DNA from: Propionibacteriaceae bacterium UBA5174
GTDB taxonomy: Bacteria; Actinomycetota; Actinomycetes; Propionibacteriales; Propionibacteriaceae
Assembly (NCBI GenBank): GCA_002413345.1
Contig: DHWU01000007.1
Location: forward strand, 1 to 27,501
Length of the DNA: 27,501 nt
Direction: 5' to 3'
The translations under genes and the position numbers were made by a program. Below, piece by piece: positions 22,272-27,501 of this stretch. The first letter of the stretch is position 1; every line of letters begins with the position of its first letter. Below the pieces are notes generated by a model that saw only the letters and a program-made list of their open reading frames with translations, searched no databases and had not been told where the DNA came from.

Positions 22272-23423
22272 ATGACTGAGGTGCCTAGCGAGGCAACCAA
22301 GAAGCGCATTCTGTTTTTGTTTTCCGACACCGGCGGCGGGCATCGTTCAGCGACTGAGGCGATGATCGAAGCGCTCAACGCAGAGTTCCCGGGACGCTTC
22401 GAAACGCGGATGGTGGACTTCTTTCGCCAGTACTATCCGCGACCGTTGAAGTTTGCCCCGGAGCTGTACCCGCCGATCTCGCGAGTGCCCAAGGCTTGGG
22501 CGTTGTCCTACAAGGCGTCTGATGGCAAGAGCCGGATTCGGGCGGTCAGCACTCTGGCCTATCCGTATGTGCGGCGGGCGATGCGTCGATTGCTTCAGGA
22601 AAATCCGACAGATCTGATCGTGAGCGTCCATCCGCTGGTGAATAACACCATCATGCGGGCGATGCGGCATTCGCCGCGTCCCTACATCACGGTGGTTACC
22701 GACTTGGTGTCGACGCACGCCTTCTGGTTTGACCGGCGCGCCGATCTCGTGGTGGTGGCCACCGAGCAGGCCAGGCAGAAGGCGATTGGATACGGGATCG
22801 CCGAGGGGAACCTGCGGGTGATCGGCTTGCCGGTGTCCAATTCATTCAACACTCCGCTGCCGGATCGGGCGGCGTGGCGAGCCGAGCACGGGTGGGTAAA
22901 CGACCGCCCCGTGATCCTGTTGGTTAGCGGCGGCGACGGCATGGGCCCGGTGAAGCGAGTCGCTAAAGCCATCAATGAGGCGGGGCTTGAGGCGTCCTTG
23001 GTGGTGATCTGCGGTCGTAACGCTGAACTTAGACACGATCTGGAGAAGGTCAACTGGCAGATCCCGGTTCAACTGCTGGGGTTCACCGCCGACATGGCCG
23101 CCTTAATGGCGGCCGCCGACATGGTGGTGACCAAGGCCGGTCCAGGATCGATCAGCGAGGCCTTCATCGCTGGCCTGCCGATCGTGATCTACGCCCGATT
23201 GGCTGGTCAAGAGGACGGCAACGTCAGCTATGTGGTGGATCAAGGCGCTGGAGTGTGGGCGCCGCGTCCGCGCGAGGTGGTGGAGGTGTTGCGTGACTGG
23301 ATCGCAGACCCCCAGGCTCGGGCCCAAGTGGCCGCGGCCAGCGCCCGGGCGGCCCGCCCAAATGCGTCGGTGGAGATCGCTCGGCTGCTCGCCGATGAGT
23401 TGGGTGTGCGCGACCTGGCGTGA
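22272..23423 (+). CDS. MGDG-synthase/MurG-like glycosyltransferase
   Basis: This 383-residue GT-B fold glycosyltransferase belongs to the family that includes plant MGDG synthase and bacterial processive diacylglycerol glycosyltransferases. The N-terminal acceptor domain starts ILFLFSDTGGGHRSATEAM (about 13-31) with the typical GGGH. The C-terminal nucleotide-sugar domain has VILLVSGGDGMGP, LLGFTADMAALMAAADMVVT and TKAGPGSISEAFIAGLPIVI. It probably acts at the inner face of the membrane to make a glycolipid, which is family knowledge and not shown by the sequence. ATG 22272 has a GGAGCGGGG site. The flanking envelope genes support a cell-surface role. Confidence 0.88.
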   Translation: MTEVPSEATKKRILFLFSDTGGGHRSATEAMIEALNAEFPGRFETRMVDFFRQYYPRPLKFAPELYPPISRVPKAWALSYKASDGKSRIRAVSTLAYPYVRRAMRRLLQENPTDLIVSVHPLVNNTIMRAMRHSPRPYITVVTDLVSTHAFWFDRRADLVVVATEQARQKAIGYGIAEGNLRVIGLPVSNSFNTPLPDRAAWRAEHGWVNDRPVILLVSGGDGMGPVKRVAKAINEAGLEASLVVICGRNAELRHDLEKVNWQIPVQLLGFTADMAALMAAADMVVTKAGPGSISEAFIAGLPIVIYARLAGQEDGNVSYVVDQGAGVWAPRPREVVEVLRDWIADPQARAQVAAASARAARPNASVEIARLLADELGVRDLA

Positions 23424-23467
23424 GCTGGTCCACGGGCAACCCAAAGGAGCCTCTCAGGAGCAGCGAC

Positions 23468-23492
23468 TACTCTCGAAAGTTGAGTTAAGGAG
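23468..23492 (+). promoter_or_regulatory. Predicted -10 box and ribosome site before the 23502 gene
   Basis: TACTCT (23468-23473) is a good -10 hexamer, and AAGGAG (23487-23492) lies nine bases before TTG 23502. The ribosome site decides the unusual TTG start. Confidence 0.4.
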
Positions 23493-23501
23493 TAGTTTCA
23501 C

Positions 23502-24281
23502 TTGCCGCAGGAGTTGCACACCAAAACGCCCAAAGACAACCATGCCGAACCGGACAAGGTCAGTTTTTCGGTTCCCCAGGTAATTGGCGGCGCCTTGGCG
23601 GCAGCCACGGCTGCAGCTGTTGGCTCCCAGATTGGGGTGGCTGGCACGATCCTCGGCGCTGCCGTGGCCAGCGTCGTCGGCGGGGTAGCTGGCACCATCT
23701 ACAGCGCCGGAATTGATCGGACGCACCGGAAGGTCTCCAGAGCGCTTCGACGCAGTGCCGCTGCCGCGCAAACGACCCTCGACCACGAGCAGGAGTCTGG
23801 CTCTATTTCAGCCGCCACCGCGGTGGAAGTCGCAGCTGAGATCAAGACTCTGGCCGATTCTGCTGGTTCAGCGTCCCTCACTGGGCAAGCCGATTCTTCA
23901 CCTAACCAAGACCCAGATTCACCCAAAAGTCGGCCACGGATGTGGATTCGAATGGGACTCACCATCGCGGCGACCTTCGTGGTGGCGGTGGTGTTGGTGA
24001 CGGCCCTTGAACTAGCCCTGGGCCGTTCCCTCAGCGGAATCGGCGGCACCACGGTTGGGCAGATCGCCCAACCGCGGGCGAATGCTACCGCAACGGTTGC
24101 CGCCACTGCTTCCGTGCAGCCAACGACGACCACGGTCACAGTGACCCAGAGCGCCTCGGCAGGTGCCAGCACGGCGCCCGCTACCGCCACCGCGCCTGCG
24201 ACCACGGTGCCCGACGCGAGTTCGCTTCCGACTCAATCCGCACCGGTGGCAACAATGCCAGCAGTTGGTGCAACATCCTGA
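23502..24281 (+). CDS. Membrane protein with glycine-zipper segment and Thr/Ala-rich tail, unknown function
   Basis: This 259-residue protein starts at TTG 23502 (MPQELHTKTPKDNH). It has a long Gly/Ala small-residue hydrophobic stretch (VIGGALAAATAAAVGSQIGV and GAAVASVVGGVAGTIYSAGI, about 27-70), a charged middle with SRALRRSAAAAQ, a second membrane segment MGLTIAATFVVAVVLVTALE (about 150-170), and a tail of about 75 residues very rich in Thr, Ala, Ser and Val (TATVAATASVQPTTTTVTV). The Gly-xxx-Gly pattern of the first segment suggests helix packing or oligomerisation. The tail is probably outside the cell and could be glycosylated or span the wall. I recognise no named family. It sits between a glycosyltransferase and a polysaccharide deacetylase. 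Confidence 0.7.
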   Translation: MPQELHTKTPKDNHAEPDKVSFSVPQVIGGALAAATAAAVGSQIGVAGTILGAAVASVVGGVAGTIYSAGIDRTHRKVSRALRRSAAAAQTTLDHEQESGSISAATAVEVAAEIKTLADSAGSASLTGQADSSPNQDPDSPKSRPRMWIRMGLTIAATFVVAVVLVTALELALGRSLSGIGGTTVGQIAQPRANATATVAATASVQPTTTTVTVTQSASAGASTAPATATAPATTVPDASSLPTQSAPVATMPAVGATS

Positions 24282-24313
24282 GCTGAGTGGGGTGCGGGTT
24301 TCGTCCTTGGACC

Positions 24314-24325
24314 TATGCTCAAACT
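24314..24325 (+). promoter_or_regulatory. -10 box for a leaderless message
   Basis: TATGCT (24314-24319) lies six bases before GTG 24326, the same geometry as at 1259 and 18818. No ribosome site is present. Confidence 0.45.
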
Positions 24326-25132
24326 GTGACTGCTTCGAAAGCGATGCTGGCGGCCGGAGTGGCAGCTGTGATTGGAATGTCCGGGATGCTCGGATCACGC
24401 CCGATCGGTGCCGCCGGCGGGCTTCCCAGCGCAGTCCCGAATCAAGAATCCCAGCAGGTCTCGAAGGTTGGCGCGGTTGTTGCGGCCCCTGTTGGGCAAG
24501 CCAAGGTCACCGCGCCTACGTCGGTGAACTGTCGCAAGGTCAAGTGTGTGGCGCTGACCTTCGACGATGGTCCGGTGCCGCAGACCGTGGCAGTGGTGGA
24601 TACCTTGGCGCGGCACGGAGCCCGGGCCACCTTTTTCGTTCTCGGTAAACAAGCCCAAGCGCACCCCGAGATCCTGCGCCGGATGGCGGCTGGGGGTAAC
24701 GCCGTGGGTGATCACTCTTGGAGCCATCCAATGTTTTCCAGATTGAGTTCGAAGGCGATCAGGAATCAGCTAGTCGGCACCGAGAAGGCAATCACCCGAG
24801 CGATTGGGAAGCATCAGCCGCTGGTGCGTCCACCCTATGGGGACGATAACAAGCGCGTCCGCCAGGTGGTGGCGGGCATCGGTGCACCAGTGATCCTGTG
24901 GAGTGTTGATCCCCTGGACTGGAAGGATCGCAACACCAAGGTGGTCACCAAACGCGTGCTCAGCGCCGTCCGGCGCAATTCGATTGTGTTGATGCACGAC
25001 ATCCACCCCACCTCCAGGGCAGCAGTAGCAGGGATTGTCGAGCAACTCCAAGCGCGAGGGTATGTGCTGGTGACCGTGCCGGAACTGATCGGTTCGAAAG
25101 CGAAGCCGGGGGCACGGATCACAAGAGGCTAG
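24326..25132 (+). CDS. Polysaccharide deacetylase (NodB homology, carbohydrate esterase 4)
   Basis: This 268-residue exported enzyme probably removes acetyl groups from N-acetylglucosamine units in peptidoglycan or another wall polymer. The signal/anchor segment is at about 5-30. All five NodB motifs are visible: TFDDGP (78-83, with D80 and metal-binding D81), HSWSH (H130 and H134), RPPYG (168-172), DPLDW (195-199) and LMHDIH (222-227, H224). Metal and catalytic residues look intact. The frame is open to 24287. GTG 24326 is preferred because TATGCT lies six bases before it and the protein then starts directly with a signal peptide. Convergent with the ApbE-like gene. Confidence 0.92.
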   Translation: MTASKAMLAAGVAAVIGMSGMLGSRPIGAAGGLPSAVPNQESQQVSKVGAVVAAPVGQAKVTAPTSVNCRKVKCVALTFDDGPVPQTVAVVDTLARHGARATFFVLGKQAQAHPEILRRMAAGGNAVGDHSWSHPMFSRLSSKAIRNQLVGTEKAITRAIGKHQPLVRPPYGDDNKRVRQVVAGIGAPVILWSVDPLDWKDRNTKVVTKRVLSAVRRNSIVLMHDIHPTSRAAVAGIVEQLQARGYVLVTVPELIGSKAKPGARITRG

Positions 25133-25147
25133 GACCTTTTGGGCAAT

Positions 25148-25948
25148 CTAGGCGGGCCAGCCTGGGGTCTGAATCGTCACCCCGGCCGTGTGGACTAGGC
25201 GGGCCGGTAACTCACGTTGAGTCAGCCAACGAGGTGCGCTGTCGCCCAAAGCCAGGGCTGCCAAACTTGCGGCTTTGGCGCGTTCGCAGCTATGCGCGGC
25301 CACCGTGACGGTGCGCCATTGGCTGGGCTCAGCGTGCGGCTGACTTGGGCGAGAGACGTTGGTGGTGCTGGCCAGGCCACCTGGCCATGACATGGTGATG
25401 TTCGCATCACCGCTGGAAGATGGCTGCCCATCGGCGATCTGGATCCGCCAACCACCGGCGGGTTGCTCGCCGCGTACGGCGATGTCGCCGCCGAGGTTCA
25501 CCAGACAGCCGATCCCCAGTTCAGTGCGACAAGACTCGGCAATCCAGTCTGCGGCCCAGGCCCAGACAATTTCCCCCAGGTCGAGTTGCACCCCCGGGCG
25601 AAGCAGCAGCGTTCCCTGGTTTCGGTCAAGCAGGATGGCCGGACCCGGATCGGCAGATTCATCGTCACCAGTGTCCGGAGAGCTGGCCACTGACCTGACC
25701 AGGCCGCCGCTGATTTCGGTGGCCCGCAGCCCGGACGCCACCACTGCGGCGAGGATGGTGCTGATTTGCTGTGGCTCGCCGGGGATCAGAGCGTTGAGTT
25801 CGGATTCGCAAGACTTGCGTGAGCAAGCCCGTTCGACTGCCGCTACTCGCTCATGGGCAAGTTCAGACACCAAAGGTAGATCGGCTGCCGCCATGGTGAG
25901 TACCTCACACCAAGTGTCGGTGGCGTCCCAGCGATCGCTGGCTACCAT
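25148..25948 (-). CDS. Degenerate ApbE-like protein (FAD:protein FMN transferase family)
   Basis: This 266-residue protein matches ApbE over its length: VEARFS-like VERACSRKSCESELNAL at about 38-54, DLGEIVWAWAADWI at 123-136, NLGGDIAVRG at 151-160 and GGWRIQIADG. Family members attach FMN to Thr or Ser of extracytoplasmic proteins and bind magnesium. Several usually conserved positions are changed. The canonical DLGGIAKGYAAD-type motif has lost its Gly and Lys (EIVWAWAAD), and the C-terminal T-A-D-A metal-binding motif reads ERAKAAS, losing Thr and Asp. No signal peptide or lipobox is seen. It may be inactive, specialised or decaying; the intact frame argues against a simple pseudogene. Its ATG lies one base after the TGA of the small upstream gene, so translation is probably coupled. 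Confidence 0.72.
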   Translation of the reverse strand: MVASDRWDATDTWCEVLTMAAADLPLVSELAHERVAAVERACSRKSCESELNALIPGEPQQISTILAAVVASGLRATEISGGLVRSVASSPDTGDDESADPGPAILLDRNQGTLLLRPGVQLDLGEIVWAWAADWIAESCRTELGIGCLVNLGGDIAVRGEQPAGGWRIQIADGQPSSSGDANITMSWPGGLASTTNVSRPSQPHAEPSQWRTVTVAAHSCERAKAASLAALALGDSAPRWLTQRELPARLVHTAGVTIQTPGWPA

Positions 25949-25949
25949 C

Positions 25950-26180
25950 TCAGCGTCGTCCGGATCGAGTGTGTACGGTCAAGGTTTGGGCAGCAGTGGC
26001 GGTTGCGGTGACGGCATTGGCAGGCTCGGTGACTACATAGGTCCAGGAGGACGTCGCCGGTTCGGCACTATGGGTGAACCAGCCAGATGCCCAGCCGAAA
26101 GTTGCCCCAGCCAGGCCAAGACCGACTCCAGCCAGTTGGGCTGGCCTGAGATAACGACTCTCGGAAGGTAGCGGACTCAT
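25950..26180 (-). CDS. Small single-pass membrane protein upstream of apbE-like gene
   Basis: This 76-residue frame has one hydrophobic segment, LAGVGLGLAGATFGWASGWF (about 16-35), followed by an outside-type polar tail rich in Thr and Ala. Its stop codon is one base from the start of the ApbE-like gene (TGAGATG), and it lies 58 bases after the Crp/Fnr gene on the same strand, so the three are likely one transcription unit. The segment could anchor a partner of the ApbE-like protein, but I see no flavinylation motif of the D-x-x-x-x-A-T-S/T type. The ribosome site is weak and no family is recognised. Confidence 0.5.
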   Translation of the reverse strand: MSPLPSESRYLRPAQLAGVGLGLAGATFGWASGWFTHSAEPATSSWTYVVTEPANAVTATATAAQTLTVHTRSGRR

Positions 26181-26238
26181 ACCGTCAGGGTGAGCCGCTC
26201 AGGTGTGCACCAGCTGTGCAGGATCTCGCACCCGCATG

Positions 26239-26949
26239 TCAGCTTTCAGATACCGCCTGCTCGGCGGCCTGCGCTGCTTCATTGCGCACCCGTTTGGCGA
26301 TTCGACTCAACGCGACATCGGTGATGTTTAGGAAACTGGCGAGATCTCGTTGCGTGACTCGGCTGACCAATCCTGGGTGTTCCACCAGCAAGTCTCGATA
26401 CCGCTGTTCAGGTGTGCTGCGAAGCCAGGCGACATCGGCTTGGAGGGTGGTCGCGTGCATCACCGAAATTGCCGCGATCAGTTGAGACCAGGCCAGATGT
26501 TGGGCAGCCAGATGTTCGATTACTCGGAAGCTCACTCGGGCCAGCAAGCTCGCTTCCAACGCGGTCACGGTGTGGATCGTCCGGGCATCCACCGCAGCTT
26601 GGATGGTATTTGAACGCGGGTGCAGTCCGCGGGCCGCAGTCTTGCGCACCCCCTCCATGCCCAAAGCCGTCATCGAGGCGAGCACATCGCCGTCCTCGGG
26701 AAAGAAGACTGTTGCTTTGCGCCGTCCGCCTTCGACGCTCATCTGCGCTTTCAGCAGGCCGTGTTGGACGAAATACACGTACGGATGGTGCTCTCCTTCA
26801 GAGAAGAGCACTGAGCCGGGCTCGGCACGCACCATCTTCACATTGGCCGCGAACAGATCCCATTGGGGCAACTCGGCAGCTGCATAGGCTTCCAGCAGAA
26901 GCCGCAAACTGCGAAGGGCATGTCCAGAGACGGCATCTTCCACGCTCAT
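26239..26949 (-). CDS. Crp/Fnr-family transcriptional regulator without cysteines
   Basis: This 236-residue protein has an N-terminal cyclic-nucleotide-binding-like beta-roll (AEPGSVLFSEGEHHPYVYFV, then HGLLKAQMSVEGGRRKATVFFPEDGDVL), a dimer helix, and a C-terminal winged helix. The helix-turn-helix reads VTQRDLASFLNITDVALSRI. The SR pair in the recognition helix matches FNR (ETISR), but the Glu three residues before Ser is Val. There is not one cysteine, so it cannot carry an FNR-type iron-sulfur cluster and must respond to another signal. The start is taken as ATG 26949; GTG 26955 is in frame and equally possible. A perfect FNR-type palindrome lies 35 bases upstream, so self-control is likely. 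Confidence 0.88.
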   Translation of the reverse strand: MSVEDAVSGHALRSLRLLLEAYAAAELPQWDLFAANVKMVRAEPGSVLFSEGEHHPYVYFVQHGLLKAQMSVEGGRRKATVFFPEDGDVLASMTALGMEGVRKTAARGLHPRSNTIQAAVDARTIHTVTALEASLLARVSFRVIEHLAAQHLAWSQLIAAISVMHATTLQADVAWLRSTPEQRYRDLLVEHPGLVSRVTQRDLASFLNITDVALSRIAKRVRNEAAQAAEQAVSES

Positions 26950-26984
26950 GCTCACTCACTTCACTACGTACCCGTTTGGGGGGG

Positions 26985-27010
26985 AAATAGTTGATCGGGA
27001 TCAACTATTT
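26985..27010. promoter_or_regulatory. Perfect FNR/FixK-type palindrome
   Basis: Two perfect 12-base arms (26985-26996 and 26999-27010) surround a GG centre. The core at 26991-27004 is TTGATCGGGATCAA, an exact match to the FNR/FixK consensus TTGAT-N4-ATCAA. It lies between the Crp/Fnr gene and a divergent promoter, centred about 58 bases before the predicted start of that transcript. That position is close to those used by class I activators of this family. Confidence 0.8.
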
Positions 27011-27021
27011 GGGCGCTCAAC

Positions 27022-27049
27022 TTGAAACAGGTTAGCGTCTGGATAAGAT
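27022..27049 (+). promoter_or_regulatory. Promoter of the 27133 gene
   Basis: TTGAAA (27022-27027), a 16-base spacer and TAAGAT (27044-27049) form a good sigma-70-type promoter, the clearest in the window. Transcription would begin near 27056, leaving a leader of about 77 bases. Confidence 0.6.
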
Positions 27050-27132
27050 ATGCGCGAGCTTGTCGGGCACATTGGGGGATGTTGCTTGGTTGCGCTTGGC
27101 GCTCAGGTGTCAATCAGATGGGGGAGATTTCG

Positions 27133-27447
27133 GTGGGCATCCGCGGGGGGATGGCTGGGGAAACCGGTCAATCGATGGTTTTGCGGGGCGCTGCGACGCT
27201 GGGTTTGGCGGCGTTGATGTGGACTGGGGTGGGATTCAGCATGACCCACTCAGGCGGCGGTCCGGTTGTCGGGCAAAGCATTGCCGCCGACGGGTTGGAA
27301 ACATCCGTTGGGGGAGGTTGGGCGACCTCGAGTGGAGTGGTTGAAGTAGCAGCTACAAATGCCTGGACGGCAATGGCTCTCGGTGCGTTAGGTGTGGCAG
27401 CAGGTGGCGGCCTGCTGTTCGCTAGGCGTGGCCGAGTCGCGGACTGA
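27133..27447 (+). CDS. Small membrane protein with two hydrophobic segments, unknown function
   Basis: This 104-residue protein has a hydrophobic segment near the N-terminus (VLRGAATLGLAALMWTGVGF), a Gly/Ser/Val-rich middle and a C-terminal segment AMALGALGVAAGGGLLFA followed by RRGRVAD. The end looks like the membrane-plus-Arg tail of sortase-anchored proteins, but no LPxTG-type motif precedes it. GTG 27133 has GGGGGAG a few bases upstream; ATGs at 27079 and 27118 are in frame and possible. The frame upstream of 27056 cannot be used if the promoter at 27022-27049 is real. Control by the divergent Crp/Fnr-type regulator through the palindrome at 26985-27010 is likely. The last 54 bases of the window after the gene show nothing. 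Confidence 0.55.
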   Translation: MGIRGGMAGETGQSMVLRGAATLGLAALMWTGVGFSMTHSGGGPVVGQSIAADGLETSVGGGWATSSGVVEVAATNAWTAMALGALGVAAGGGLLFARRGRVAD

Positions 27448-27501
27448 GCTTGGCTCCCCAGTCGAAGCCGGTTCGCTGGCGGGCGCTCGAATCGTAAAAG
27501 G

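Noticed and set aside
26175..26183. GACTCATAC, nine bases of the conserved RNA hairpin core, at the start of the small membrane protein gene
   Set aside because: No surrounding stem or other conserved block is present, and the sequence includes that gene's start codon; probably chance.

Overview
The window is chromosomal DNA from a high-GC Gram-positive bacterium (Actinomycetota). The case rests on the gene families (FprA-type ferredoxin-NADP reductase, a very long Lhr helicase, a DUF3048 lipoprotein, a MalT-like LuxR regulator), heavy use of GTG/TTG starts, and several genes that look leaderless (a TANGCT -10 box six bases before a GTG). I cannot place it below phylum. There are no transposases, integrases, CRISPR arrays, rRNAs or complete tRNAs.

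Layout. Positions 1-2230 hold the edge of a Calvin-cycle type locus: the first 18 codons of phosphoribulokinase and a class I fructose-1,6-bisphosphatase on the minus strand, with a divergent CbbR-like LysR regulator. Positions 2237-4244 carry a metallo-beta-lactamase-fold hydrolase and, divergent from it, a zinc alcohol dehydrogenase; a long inverted repeat lies between them. Positions 4388-12686 hold two very large minus-strand genes, the helicase Lhr and an RND-type efflux permease. A MarR regulator (12784-13266) is divergent from the permease.

Positions 13267-17500 are the most unusual part. Two non-coding units of about 300 bp, inverted relative to each other (13294-13591 plus, 16937-17235 minus), share an identical 23-bp block of 11-bp-period direct repeats. 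They also share a promoter at the same offset, several internal blocks, a position-equivalent hairpin whose sequence differs but whose pairing is kept, and a terminal GC hairpin with an identical 11-base core. I read them as two paralogous copies of a structured RNA of about 180 nt with a common upstream operator. They flank a small membrane protein, two tandem strong hairpins and a MalT-like LuxR regulator with an altered P-loop.

Positions 17501-20947 hold fprA, a leaderless Dabb-domain protein, a TetR regulator and a polytopic membrane protein. Positions 21059-25132 carry four plus-strand cell-envelope genes: a DUF3048 lipoprotein, an MGDG-synthase/MurG-like glycosyltransferase, an unknown membrane protein with a Thr/Ala-rich tail, and a NodB polysaccharide deacetylase. 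Positions 25148-26949 are a minus-strand run of a cysteine-free Crp/Fnr regulator, a small membrane protein and a degenerate ApbE-like protein. A perfect 26-bp palindrome containing the textbook FNR sequence TTGAT-N4-ATCAA lies between this run and a divergent small membrane protein (27133-27447) that has a recognisable promoter.
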